Origin: Kryptolebias marmoratus | Taxonomy: Eukaryota; Chordata; Actinopteri; Cyprinodontiformes; Rivulidae | DNA length: 64,000 nt | Assembly (NCBI RefSeq): GCF_001649575.2 | Contig: NC_051445.1 | Span: 29,120,230-29,184,229, forward strand | Reading direction: 5' to 3' | Shown here: positions 32,867 to 43,194 of the stretch, one piece after another | How the letters are laid out: every line of letters begins with the position of its first letter | How positions within the stretch are numbered: position 1 is the first letter of the stretch | Translations under genes and position numbers: made by a program | Notes under the pieces: model-generated | What the model saw: only the letters and a program-made list of their open reading frames with translations | Told to the model about the DNA's origin: nothing | The model's database searches: none

Positions 32867-33784
32867 ACCAGGACACGTGGGCGTAAGACAGATGCTTGAA
32901 AATCTAAAGGNTATGGTGGCACCCTTTCATGTCAGACATGGTGAGACATTTTGTAAAGACTTGCAATGTGTGTGGACAGTTTAACCTAAAAAAGACTCTG
33001 ACCCCACCTCAGGGAAAGTTTCCTTTAATGACGTGTCCAGGGAAAGAAATCATATTGGACTACACAGACATGGTGACTTCAGTTAACGGAAAGAGGTATT
33101 TGTTGGTGTGTGTTGATGCTTTCACAGGCTGGCCAGAGGCCTGGCCGGCTGCTAGAGAAGACAGCAAAACCGTTGTAAAATGCTCAATCAACCATTACAT
33201 TCCCAGGCACGGGTTCCCTGAAAAGATCCGGACAGACAACGGAACCCACTTTAAAAACCGGGACCTGCAGACAATAGGTTTGGTACTGTCTACCATCCTC
33301 TGTCTACCATCCTCAGTCTCAGGAGAAGGTGGAACGAATGAATCAGAACCTGAAAAACAAATTGGCTAAAATCTGTGCACAGAATAAATTGACATGGGTT
33401 GATGCATTGCCTCTGGCTTTAATGTCTATCAGGTGTTCTGTGAACTCTACCACGGGATACACCCCATTTGAACTGACCACGGGACAGTGTTTTCCTGGAC
33501 CACAGCGCCGGCCTCCGGATCTCACAGGTGATCTGCAACAGCTGACACAAAAAGACTATTTTTATCAGTTGCAGACTGTAAGGAGAGAGTTCACCAGGAT
33601 CCAGGGGGAGGTTCAGGACAAGGAGTCTGCCCCCACGGTTCCTGAGGTCCAGTGGGTGTGGCTAAAAGTCATCAAAAGAAAGTGGTCGGAACCTAGATTT
33701 ACAGGACCACACCAGGTGGTGGAGAGAACATCCCACGCCGTTCGCCTCCGAGGAAAAGGTGAGAACTGGTACCACTGGTCCTAG
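32867..33784 (+). pseudogene. pol: ERV-1 pol: integrase, two frameshifts
   Basis: Integrase joins retroviral DNA to the host genome. The HHCC zinc-binding motif is visible (CNVCG near 32966). The catalytic core shows the first Asp in DYTDM and the second in RTDNGTHF (about 33226-33250). The catalytic Glu block with QEKVERM lies in another frame because of a 14-bp tandem duplication at 33286-33313. The C-terminal part ends at 33784 after a GPHQV-type strand. A further frame change near an ambiguous base at 32911 separates the zinc finger from the preceding part. Otherwise well preserved. Confidence 0.88.
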
Positions 33785-33839
33785 TGCGCACCGGCAGAAG
33801 AACCAGGACGTGAGCCGGTGACGCACACACACTCAGTAC

Positions 33840-34054
33840 AGTAAAAAAAAAAAAAAAGAGTCACCACATAATCTGGCAAAAACATCCCTGGGGGACCACC
33901 GCGGCCCTGAGACTGATATCAGAGATTGTATGTGGTATTATTTTTCTGCTAGAACATTTTTGTATCATTCCAGGAGGTCCAAATTGCACCGACCTACACA
34001 GACACAGGAGAAATCACAAACCCACTGATCGTTGTGTTAATGAGAATGAGGGAA
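33840..34054 (+). pseudogene. Possible start of an ERV-1 env remnant
   Basis: After integrase one frame stays open from about 33855 and has a hydrophobic run (about 33910-33965) that could be a signal peptide, followed by a Cys-containing hydrophilic stretch. It runs straight into a LINE fragment at about 34055. The position is right for env, but no diagnostic env motif is present. Weak call. Confidence 0.25.
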
Positions 34055-34215
34055 AAATGGAGTACCGGTCTGTCATGGTGAAGAGAGAGCTGAGTCAAAA
34101 GGCGAAGCTCTCGATTTACCGGTTGATCTACGTTCCTTTTTTTTTTTTTACCCTATTCTATGGTCACGAGCTTTGGGTAGTGACTGAAAGAACGAGATCG
34201 CGAATACAAGCTTTT
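34055..34215 (+). pseudogene. LINE (RTE/Rex3-like) ORF2 fragment
   Basis: One frame encodes KRELSQKAKLSIYR, then a poly-T expansion, then YGHELWVVTERTRSRIQA. This is the conserved C-terminal block of a common fish LINE ORF2. Only about 160 bp remain; it is cut at the left by ERV-1 sequence and at the right by AT-rich DNA. Confidence 0.75.
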
Positions 34216-34680
34216 TTTATAAAAAAAAAACACCTTTTAGTCTGTAATTCTCATGCTGCATGATTGTGCAAGTGAGCAAATTAGTTCTAACTTAACAAAC
34301 TGAAGTCATCATGCCTGAGTGGGACATTACACATTTATGGCCCATTTTGCCACAAATTGACACTGGAAGAAAAATAAAAGTTTTTGTTTTTTAAAACATG
34401 GGTCAAAAAAACTTAAAAAGTGCAGAAAAAAGGACAAATTTTCAGTTTAATACACACAAAAGAAAAGAATGTCAGACTATATTAGAATCAAATGGCAGTG
34501 AAATAAGGCAAGTTTTCAGCAGACTTAAATGGTCTGTAGCATGAAGCAGCCCCTTCTTTCTTACCCTTTAACCTACACTGGAAAATCATGATTATGTAGA
34601 GAAGAACAATCTGTTCTTAAACAGTGAATTCAAAAATATTCATAAATAAATGTTAAATTTAGGTGTTCATTTATCTAATG
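34216..34680. other. Unassigned AT-rich sequence
   Basis: No gene recognised. The last 8 bp (34673-34680) are the left target duplication of the hAT-type element. Confidence 0.4.
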
Positions 34681-35219
34681 CAGTGGTTCCCAAAGTGCCC
34701 CCTAAAGGGGGCGCAGTGCCATTGCAGGGGGTGCGTGGTATGGAAGAATGAAAAAGGAAATTAAAAAAAAAAAATAGTGCCTGACTAAGCATAATGGACA
34801 GTTTTTTGACAGGGACAGGTTTTTAACCCCATTTTGCACAGAGGCTTTTTTTATGTATTGATGATAGAAAAGTTGAATATTGTTACAAATAAAATAAAAA
34901 AAGAAATGTTTAAAATAACACTGACAGCAAAGAATACTCTTCTACAGTATAGAACTAAAAGAAAAAAAGTTACACAAAACTGTTTCACTGTAAAGATGGT
35001 TTGTAGTTAGTTTTGTTGCAACTTGAAGTGTGAAATAAACTTCAGTGGAGTTTGAAAACAAAATATGTGTAGAGGTTTATGTCTGATTGAACGATGTGTA
35101 TGCCCAGTTGATTTGTTTTTCCTTTTTTTATTTTTTTAATTTTGGGGTGGTGGGTATGGCGTGTTGGGAATTTTATTGTAATCCATAGTGGGGGCCCAGA
35201 AAATATTTGGGAATCACAG
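34681..35219. mobile_element. hAT-type MITE with 8-bp target duplication
   Basis: Left end CAGTGGTTCCCAAAGTGC and right end ATTTGGGAATCACAG form imperfect hAT-style inverted repeats. The flanking 8-bp direct repeats are ATCTAATG (34673-34680) and ATCTAATA (35220-35227), with one mismatch; 8 bp is characteristic of hAT elements. The 539-bp interior is AT-rich and non-coding. Confidence 0.9.
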
Positions 35220-35289
35220 ATCTAATAGAAAATTAGTAAAATATTTTACCTTTTTTTTTTTTTTTTTTACAGGGACTCTTTGTTGTTAC

Positions 35290-35706
35290 AGGAGACAGTT
35301 GTTGGGGTGTGGGGAAAAGGAGGCAAACCCATAGTGCAGACTCATAATGTAAAAGAAACTAATTTATTAAATAAAGGCAAACAAAAAACAAAAAGGCTGA
35401 TGTGGCATAAACAGTTGGAGCATGGCGCAACGAAAAATGAACAAAGAACTACAGGCAAGGAACCAAGAACAATGAACCAGCAGAGAGTGGAGGAGATGAC
35501 CAGGTTTTTAAACACAGAGGATAATAGGGAAGTGGGCACAGGTGCGTGATAATCATTGCTGACAGGTGGAGGTGGGTGTGGCAGAAAACCAAGTGTAGAC
35601 TTAGGATGAATGGAAAAACCCTGGAAACAGAGACAGCACAAAAAAGAAAATAACAAAGATAACTAACAAAAACCAAGAAAGACAAAGAAAAACCCAAAAC
35701 CTCACA
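35290..35706 (-). mobile_element. TGTCAGGA-family solo LTR
   Basis: Inverse orientation. It carries the family signature AAAAGGAGGCAAACCCATAG, then ACTCATAATG and AACTAATTTATTAAATAAA near its left end, and the inverse of the LTR start (CAAAACCTCACA) at its right end. The left border is uncertain by about 15 bp. Confidence 0.75.
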
Positions 35707-36466
35707 ACAGTACAGTGATCCTGCTAACGTAACCTTATTCGAATAGAAAAAGAACTTTTCTGGGTCTGTCTGGCTGATGACAATTTTGATATTTCATCAA
35801 TGCTTTTCATCGTCCTAATCCTTGCTCCTCTCATCTTCTTTTGTTGTTTTGTTTTTAACTTATTGTTTAAAACGTACATTTTGCCTTGATTTGTTTTGTA
35901 AAGTCCAGCAATCGAAAAACTCAAGCTAAAAAAATTGTACATAGATTCCACATTCCACTCAAACTTCTGTTATCAGCTGAAAAGAGATCATATCTTCAAG
36001 CTGTCACTACAACCTCAGGTGACCTTGGAAAAAACAATGACATGCTGAACATCATTGTGTAAAACCTAAAACTTAGATAATGATCTCAAATGTCCCGTTT
36101 GAAAAATTATCATATTTTAGGTTATTTATAATCAAAGTTTATTCAAAGGTTACTACTCTTTCCTAGAGTGTTATCTTTGTTAAATCATTGTGAAATTAAT
36201 ATAACTGTTTAAATCAGATTCAGGTAATTCAGTTATTACTCGATGCCAAAGCTAAGAATGTTATTCCCAATTTCTCATTGTTAATTTTAATTTATTGTGA
36301 TAATTTGAATTTGCTTTGTTGATTTATTGTTTGTTCATTTTATTTGATTTATTTCACCCTGTCGTAAATGTTTTTCCAAGAGGTCATTCCCTCAGGATCA
36401 GGATGCCCAACAAAGATCTTATTCAGAGCTCTTTGAAAACTTTTGGAAAGGCTGTAAAACTCCTCC
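35707..36466. other. Unassigned AT-rich sequence
   Basis: No gene or element recognised. Confidence 0.4.
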
Positions 36467-36478
36467 AGTTATAAAACC

Positions 36479-36589
36479 ATCCATCCATTCATCCATTTTC
36501 TTTACCCGCTTCTCCATTTTGGGTTGCAGGGTGCTGGTGCCTATCCCCAGCAGTCACTGTGCGAGAGGCAGGGGACTCCCTGGACAGGT
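36479..36589 (-). mobile_element. Truncated (GGAT)n-tailed retroposon with 12-bp target duplication
   Basis: Shares its tail end and about 100 bp with 17019-17375, then stops at CTGGACAGGT. It is flanked by the perfect 12-bp repeat AGTTATAAAACC at 36467-36478 and 36590-36601. The common end is the CATCCATCC tail while the other end differs between copies, which is the signature of 5' truncation during LINE-type insertion. Confidence 0.88.
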
Positions 36590-36673
36590 AGTTATAAAAC
36601 CCAACTCAGTAGAATAATTAACTTTTAAACTAGTTGTGTGTTACTGCTCAGGCATGGGGGTTGTTTTATTATT

Positions 36674-37085
36674 AGGGATGCACCGATCCACATTTTTCCA
36701 CTTCAGATCCGATACCAATATTTGAAATTGGATATCGTTCGATACCGATACTATTCCAATATCTATTTTACTTTTTTATGATTTTTTATGAGGCTGTAAA
36801 CTTCATATTTATATTTAAAAAAAACTCTCTACAGGCAAGGACGATTTGTACAAATGTAACTTCTCATCTAACTTTGTTGACACTCGGTTGTATAGCACAG
36901 GCAGTGCAGTCTCTGATATACCTTTACTGGAGGGTAAACTATATCTTAGTTGCAAGTATTCAATCAAGCTGCGAAATCCTTCATTTCTACAACTGAAAGC
37001 GATTGGTCATCAAGTACAATAAAATTCAGCAACTTCTCAGTGATGCCTTTAGCTTTCACGTTGTCTGGTGGAAGTTTACCTTGTC
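36674..37085. mobile_element. hAT-like element, one end
   Basis: Starts TAGGGATGCACCGATCC followed by GATACCGATAC words, a well-known type of hAT terminal sequence in vertebrate genomes. The other end is missing; the sequence is cut near 37085 by an LTR fragment. No transposase motif is visible. Confidence 0.45.
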
Positions 37086-37308
37086 TTTTGTGGCAGCAAA
37101 AACTTGAACTAAATGCAGAACGTAAAACATATGGGGCATGGAGCGACGAAACATGAACGAAGGATTACTAGCAAGGAACCAAGAACAAAGAATAATGATC
37201 CAGTGGAGTAGTGGAGTAAGTGACCGGGTTTTAAGCACAGAGGATAATGAGGTAAGTGGGCACAGGTGAGTGATCATAATTACTGGCAGGTGGAGATGGG
37301 CGTGGCAG
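37086..37308 (-). mobile_element. TGTCAGGA-family LTR fragment
   Basis: Contains the family's middle section in inverse orientation (ACCGGGTTTTAAGCACAGAG, GTGGGCACAGGTGAGTGAT, GGTGGAGATGGGCGTGGCAG). It is truncated on both sides; the R1 repeat starts directly after GGCAGGTAGG. Confidence 0.7.
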
Positions 37309-38330
37309 GTAGGTAGGTAGGTAGGTAGGCAGGTAGGTAGGTAGGTACATTTATTTATATAGTACTTTTCAGCACGAGGCAACTCAAAGTGCTTTACAAC
37401 ACAAGAACAAAATTACAGACAGAGTTACAGAACATGACAAGATAACTAAGCTAAAACATGACAATGCTAACAAAAGGTACAGGACAACCAAACTACTAAA
37501 ACATGATATTACTAAACCAAGGCACGAATAATCTAGCTAACAGTGAATATGATAACTAATTGTACAGTAACTAAGCTAAGTGTACAGGAAGGCTAAATAA
37601 TCTAAAACATNNNNNNNNNNNNNNNNNNNNNNNNNNNNNNNNNNNNNNNNNNNNNNNNNNNNNNNNNNNNNNNNNNNNNNNNNNNNNNNNNNNNNNNNNN
37701 NNNNNNNNNNNNNNNNNNNNNNNNNNNNNNNNNNNNNNNNNNNNNNNNNNNNNNNNNNNNNNNNNNNNNNNNNNNNNNNNNNNNNNNNNNNNNNNNNNNN
37801 NNNNNNNNNNNNNNNNNNNNNNNNNNNNNNNNNNNNNNNNNNNNNNNNNNNNNNNNNNNNNNNNNNNNNNNNNNNNNNNNNNNNNNNNNNNNNNNNNNNN
37901 NNNNNNNNNNNNNNNNNNNNNNNNNNNNNNNNNNNNNNNNNNNNNNNNNNNNNNNNNNNNNNNNNNNNNNNNNNNNNNNNNNNNNNNNNNNNNNNNNNNN
38001 NNNNNNACAGGCAAGAGGGCAACAAGCTTCTGTTGACATAAATTCCAGGGAGAATTGATAACACTTTGGCCTTCAAGGCCACATCGGGAAGCCAAATGTA
38101 GATAATAACAGAGTTGTTTTGGAACAGGCTGACTTTGTTTTGAGTCTGCCTTGAAGTCTTTGCTGGTACATTCTCGAATTCAATAAGGTCCAAACTGTTG
38201 TTCCGAAACGAGCAGCTTCTCCAAGATTTTAACCTTTTCCATATTCTGAGTCCAGAAATTGCATTTAGTCCAGAGGCCATTGTCTTTGATGATGGCCAAA
38301 CTGCAAACTGCAAAAACCCAAATCCCGACA
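37309..38330 (-). repeat. Dispersed repeat family R1, copy 2 (with gap)
   Basis: On the minus strand it ends with the LINE-like 3' motif AAAGTACTATATAAATAAAT and a (CTAC)n tail at 37309-37346. The interior resembles the 51405-53247 copy (AAGTGTACAG; GTTCCGGAACA-like segments around a GTCTGCCTTGAAGTCTTTGC block). Positions 38228-38296 match the window start. The gap 37611-38006 hides about 400 bp. No ORF2 motif is recognised, so it may be a non-autonomous element using LINE machinery. Confidence 0.65.
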
Positions 38331-38566
38331 GCGTTTACAAAAATATATATTTCACTAATTTTAAGTTAAATAGCATTTGTTTAACCTTAAATTGTTCAAG
38401 AACAATTTTGCTCATCTTATTAAAAAAAGTAAAAGCCTACAGCTTTGATCAAACTCATCATCATCTGTATTTGTTAGTTTTCTGAGTTCTATGCATCAAA
38501 CCAGCTTTCAATCTTTCTTATTCAGCTATTTTCTTAGCCTGCTTTTTTGCATTAAATGCTTTTAAT
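38331..38566. other. Unassigned AT-rich sequence
   Basis: Nothing recognised between R1 and the next LTR. Confidence 0.3.
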
Positions 38567-39040
38567 TGTCGTAGTCCGCACTTTTGGTGTCTGTTTCGGG
38601 TTTTCTGTTCTCCTTGGCCCCCCGTTTTGCTCTCTGCTCCTCGTTTCTCTCAGGATTCTTCTGATTGTTCTCCACCCCTGCCTCTGCATGATTTAAGAAC
38701 CACAGTCAGACCAACAAGCCACTGAAGAGATTCACCCTGCTAAAATGGATTGTGTTCGGACCTGCCACTCTCACGCCTCCTCCTCCGCCAGCTCTGGAAT
38801 CCCTCCTCCTCTCAACGTCCATCGTTGAACAACCTCTGTAAGGAAACGAAACTAGTCAGTTCTCTTTCATTCTATTTCCCGCTCACCTGTTCTCCTTCCG
38901 TTCTCAGCATTGACGGCCTCCTGTCATTCCTGCAGTTCACCTGTTGCACAATAAAGCATTCTTCTTTTACTTACGTCTCCGAGTCCTCTCAGTCTCTGCC
39001 AACACAACTCTGGGTTTAAAACCAACTTCCTGTTATGACA
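38567..39040 (+). mobile_element. LTR-like element, TGTCGTAG...TTATGACA
   Basis: TG...CA ends with the short inverted repeat TGTC/GACA, an AATAAAG signal near 38950 and a length of 474 bp are LTR-like. It differs in sequence from the TGTCAGGA family. No clear target duplication. Confidence 0.5.
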
Positions 39041-39114
39041 GCATCCTGTTTGATGCTGTCATCAGGGGAAGAGTCACACAAGGTTTTAGCTGTCTCAACT
39101 ACAGCAGCAGTAGA

Positions 39115-39206
39115 CTGAGAGCCTGTCACCTAGAATTAAAACCACAAATAACTTACCAACATCATACAGACAACATAAATGACAGACTTAAAACCTGTAA
39201 AGGTAA
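39115..39206 (+). repeat. 92-bp sequence with inverted partner at 43583-43674
   Basis: Contains GAGAGCCTGTCACCTAGAAT, then ACTTACCAACATCATACAGA, and ends CCTGTAAAGGTAA. The inverse copy 4.4 kb away keeps a perfect CTGTAAAG/GTAAGT splice-donor-like end. Origin unknown: captured exon or transposon segment. Confidence 0.7.
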
Positions 39207-39254
39207 CGCTGTTTCAGTGGAGTGTAATTTACGAAAACCAGACTGAAAAAGCGG

Positions 39255-39880
39255 AGGAGAGGACGGAGGACGCCGTCATTGAAATAATAAAGCAACAGAT
39301 AAAATTGGAGAATAAATGAATGGACCTACAGAGCCGAACACAAAGAGAGAACATACGCATCTATGGCGTACCCGAGGCGGCAGAACGAGACTCTGCATCA
39401 AGGTGACTTTGTGGAGAAGTTGAGAGGGCTTGGCGCTGTCCCAAGACGAGCTTGTGATACACATTGAACGGGTGCACCGCTCTCTATGCCCTCCGCCCCC
39501 AAGCGACGCTCCACCACGATCTATTATTGTGAAATTCCTCAGTTTTAAAACCAAGGAACTCCTGCTTCGCAAAGCATGGCAGAAAAGAGGATTTATCTGG
39601 AATGGCAAGCAAGTGAGTTTGGATCATGACTAGCTCCCTCTGATTTTGAAAAAAACGAAAAGAAGTGCTCTGCTGCTCCTTCAGGATCTTGTGCAGAAGT
39701 GCACAAGATCCTGAAGGAGCAGCAGATCCCTTTTCAGACCTTATTTCCAGCCCGGCTGAGGGTGAAATATGCAGATGAAATGAAGATTTACAACACGGTG
39801 GTGAAAACTACCGAAGACATGTCCAGCAGAGGCTACGCTGAGCGGGTTGTTAAGTCACCAGAAACGGTCCTGGAACAACT
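39255..39880 (+). pseudogene. L1/Tx1-like LINE copy 1: ORF1 remnant
   Basis: ORF1 proteins bind the LINE RNA. Frames here encode the RRM-like and C-terminal blocks of L1-type ORF1: IYGVPEAAERDS, VHRSL, a KTKELLLRKAWQKRG block, ILKEQQIPFQTLFPARLRV and DMSSRGYAER. Several frameshifts and a 27-bp inverted duplication at 39669-39726 break it. The 5' end is missing. ORF1 runs up to 39880, where an ERV-1-type LTR begins. Confidence 0.8.
39669..39726. repeat. Perfect 27-bp palindrome inside LINE ORF1
   Basis: Arm 39669-39695 is the exact inverse of 39700-39726, with the 4-base spacer GAAG. The right arm is the genuine ORF1 coding sequence; the left arm replaces coding sequence that should be there. 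Confidence 0.97.
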
Positions 39881-40317
39881 TGTTGAGGAGACAAAATATT
39901 ACCTAAATGAAACTCAAACTTTAAAAAACCTCTCCTCACGACAGACCGAAAAATGCACAGAGAAACCAGGAGTCAAAAATTGTCAGAAACAGTATCTTCA
40001 GTTTAAAAGATTTATTAGCCTTAGTACTAAGGGAGACACTCCTTACCAGCTCACAGCATGAGCACCAGAAGATGTCTGAGCTACATCACTAAAACATAGC
40101 ATTTTAACCTGAACAAAGAACTGGCCCATCCTCATTCAGTCATCTCTCTGGAACCCTATATATGGACTTGTTGTTCTCCATCTTCTGCAGGTGTCCTCCT
40201 TCGGAGGGGTTCCAGCTTCTGCTTAGCTGACTCCTCCAGATCGCGTTATCTTCGTGCTTAGTACCGGCAGTCCCATAAACTCCCATGACCTCGCCAGCCA
40301 GTGCAGATATATTGACA
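39881..40317 (-). mobile_element. ERV-1-type solo LTR (inverted) at a LINE deletion junction
   Basis: Inverse of the ERV-1 5' LTR (27400-27825), about 90% alike by eye, including TATATA, AATAAA and the TTTGTCTCCTCAACA end. The flanks (AACT left, GTTA right) are not a target duplication, and the LINE does not continue across it. Confidence 0.88.
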
Positions 40318-42452
40318 GTTAAATATTGATTATAAATTGTTCACTTCCATCATCTCAAAGAGACTTGAAACAGGACTAATACATAAAGATCAAACAGGCT
40401 TTATCAAACATCATCAAACTCAGGACAACATAAGGAAAGTTTTGCATTTAATGAGCCAAGTTCATAGACAAAAAATAGAGACTGTAATGTTAATTTTAGA
40501 TGCCGAAAAGGCATTTGATTCTATAAGATGGTCCTTTTTATACCAGCTACTTGAGAGATTTGGATTTGATAAATCTATAATAAATACTATTTCTGGGTTG
40601 TATAATAAAACAACAGCCAAAATCAAAATTAATGGAAACCTTACTGAATCATTCATACTCGAGAGAGGAACTTGACAGGGTTGCTGCATGTCGCCACTCC
40701 TCTATGCCTTGTTTATAGACAAGATATAACTGGAGTAATGATCACAGGAGGGGAGCAAAAATTGGCACTCTTTGCTGATGACCTGTTACTTGTTATATGT
40801 CATCCTACGCAGGTTCTCCCCAAAATAATGAAAATACTATCAGAATTTGGTTTCTTCTCAGGGTACAAGGTTAATGTGAACAAAACGCAGGTCCTAAAGG
40901 TAAATTATGATCCACCAGTTGAAATTAAGGATAGCTATAAATGGAAGTGGGATGCAGATGGTATCAGGTATCTGGGGGTGGTTATACATCGTGACCCCAC
41001 TAAAATGTTTGAAACCAATTATGCCCACCTGAACATAGCTATAAAGGCGGATATACAAGGATGAAATGCCATACCTTTTTTTGACCTACACTCTAGGATT
41101 GAGTCAGTTAGATTAAACATCCTTCCTCGAATGTTATATTTATTTCAATCCCTGCCAGTTCCCATACCCTCAAAACAATTTGTAGAATGAGATAAGATGC
41201 TGTTAAAATACATTAGGAAAGGGAAAAAAGCCAGAGTCAAATACAAAACTTTACAATTAAAAGGAAGAAAAAGGGGGTTGCGCACTCCCTTATTTACCAG
41301 AATACTATTGTGCAGCTCAATTGAGACCTTTGTTATGTTTATGCTGTCCGCATTATACCGCGGGATGGAAAGATGTGGAAGGGTAAATAGTCAAAACAAT
41401 ACAGATTAAAGCTATAATAGCTGACACAAAATTGCAGAGCAAAATTCATTTGGCAGATGAACCAATAACACAAGTAATGATGTCTGCCTGGAACGAAGCA
41501 ATTAGACTCTGTGGTTTACAAAATGCCTCTAAAGTTTTAAGACGGTGCCCTTATGATTCAGATTTCATCCCGAATCAACATGATGATAGATTCAAGAACT
41601 GGATTTCAAAAGGCCTAACTAGTTATATCTTTTGTACACAAGGGGGCGTTCCAAAGTTTTGAGACCTTGAAAAGAAAATATGATTTATGCGCAGATGACT
41701 TTTTCAGATATCTACAAGTCAGAAATTACTTTAATCAGGATCTAAAAGTAAATTTACACAATTTGAGATTTGTGGAAACATTTATATTATTAACTAAATC
41801 ATAAGCAGGCAAAATAATTTCCAGGTTGTACAACCCCATCCTGCGGTGTAAGAAGGACAGCACTGTCTATGTTAAAGTGAAGTGGGATATAGAAGGCAGC
41901 CTGACGAGCCCAGTGGAAGTTTGGGACCATGTCTGTGAGATACCATGGACAACAACAAGATCAAAGGTTTGGCATGAATTTTGTTGGAAAATCATAAGAT
42001 TTTTCATAACCCCAAAGCAGAAACAATATCAGGGAAGGGGTGATACCTGCTGGAGATGTGGAAGGGACGGTGCCAATCATTTCCACTTTTTCTGGGACTG
42101 TCAAACCATCCAGCAATATTGGTCTCAAATCCATAAACATTTACAAAACATTTTTACATTTGATTTAACTTTAAACTTTGAATGCATATTTTTATGTAAC
42201 ATACCAGTGGACGAACTGAACTATATTAATCAAAAACTTCTGTACATTCTACTGGCGGGGAGCAAAAATGCCCTCACAAGAAAATGGTTTAAACAGGAAC
42301 CTCCAACAATGGAAGACTGGGTCCACGTAGTGAAAGAGATTTATGTATTGGAGAGACTGTCCTTTTCTATCAATGTGCAGATGGACACGTTCTACAAGAT
42401 ATGGTCAAAGTGGACAGAATATGTCAAGCCTGTTATGTCTGATGTTTTGTAA
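40318..42452 (+). pseudogene. L1/Tx1-like LINE copy 1: ORF2 RT and C-terminal part
   Basis: Starts in the middle of RT with the KLFTSIISKRLE and HKDQTGFI motifs. It then shows LDAEKAFDSIRW with the first catalytic Asp (about 40496), a stop before QGC, and FADDLL at 40771-40782 with both catalytic Asp present. The thumb and C-terminal region follow, with a CX2C...H...C zinc-knuckle-like motif of L1 ORF2 (42048-42101) and a stop at 42450. Frameshifts occur near 40680, 41065, 41410 and 41660. The endonuclease domain and N-terminal RT are absent, removed at the LTR junction. Confidence 0.88.
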
Positions 42453-42749
42453 ACCCAACTGAAATTCAGATAGATGTTTTGATTTGAACTGTGATGTAAA
42501 TGATTGGAGGATATTCAGACTACCCCGCCACCCCCATTTAAGTTCTGGTTGGTTTTTGTCTTTCTTTACCCCTCCCAAAAAAGTGAAAAATGAGAAAGAA
42601 CGTAAAAATGAGAACAAAATCAATATAAATATAACATAATGTAAAACGCTTTCTCAAAAAAAATGTTAATATATAAAAAAAAGATGGTAACTTAAACAGC
42701 ATTCAACCAATCCTCTGATCACACATGTTTTTAATGGTTCTCCTCATAG
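42453..42749. other. LINE copy 1 3' UTR and flank
   Basis: Probably the LINE 3' UTR up to about 42680; the A-rich text near 42653-42681 could be its tail. No other feature. Confidence 0.45.
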
Positions 42750-43194
42750 TGTCAGGATTGTGGATGACGGAAAGGAACCCTGAGCGCAGACTCATTGCAA
42801 AAATAAACAAATTTATTAAACAAGGAAAATAAACAAAACAAAAGCTGACGAGGCAGCAACTCAAAAGAACAAAAATCCAAAACACCGTGGGCAGAACAAC
42901 AAGGAGACAAGGTACGGAGCACAGCAGCAAACGGCAAACAAAAACAATGAAACAGCGACTAGTGGGAGAAATGACTGGGTATTTGAGTACTGAGGGTAAC
43001 GAGGGAAGTGGAAACAGGTGAGTGGAGATGATTGTGGACAGGAGGAGATGGGTGCGGCAAGAAAGGCAAAAGAGTGATGGAGGAGGAGAGAATACTGAGC
43101 AGGAACTGAAACAGGAAAAACCCAAACTAAAAACAACAACAAGAATAAATAAAGAAAACAAATCCGAAAAGACAAAAAATCCCAAATCCTCACA
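42750..43194 (-). mobile_element. TGTCAGGA-family solo LTR
   Basis: Starts TGTCAGGATTGTGG and ends AAATCCTCACA. It is flanked by CATAG (42745-42749) and CATGG (43195-43199), a 5-bp target duplication with one mismatch. The inverse order of AATAAATTTG and TTTAAAA-type signals shows minus orientation. Confidence 0.85.

Noticed and set aside
33840..34263. Single env gene running through to 34263
   Set aside because: The second half is clearly a LINE ORF2 block, so the frame is a fusion by juxtaposition.
38944..39246. 100-codon frame across the LTR end and the 92-bp repeat as a host exon
   Set aside because: No recognisable domain, and it spans an LTR boundary.
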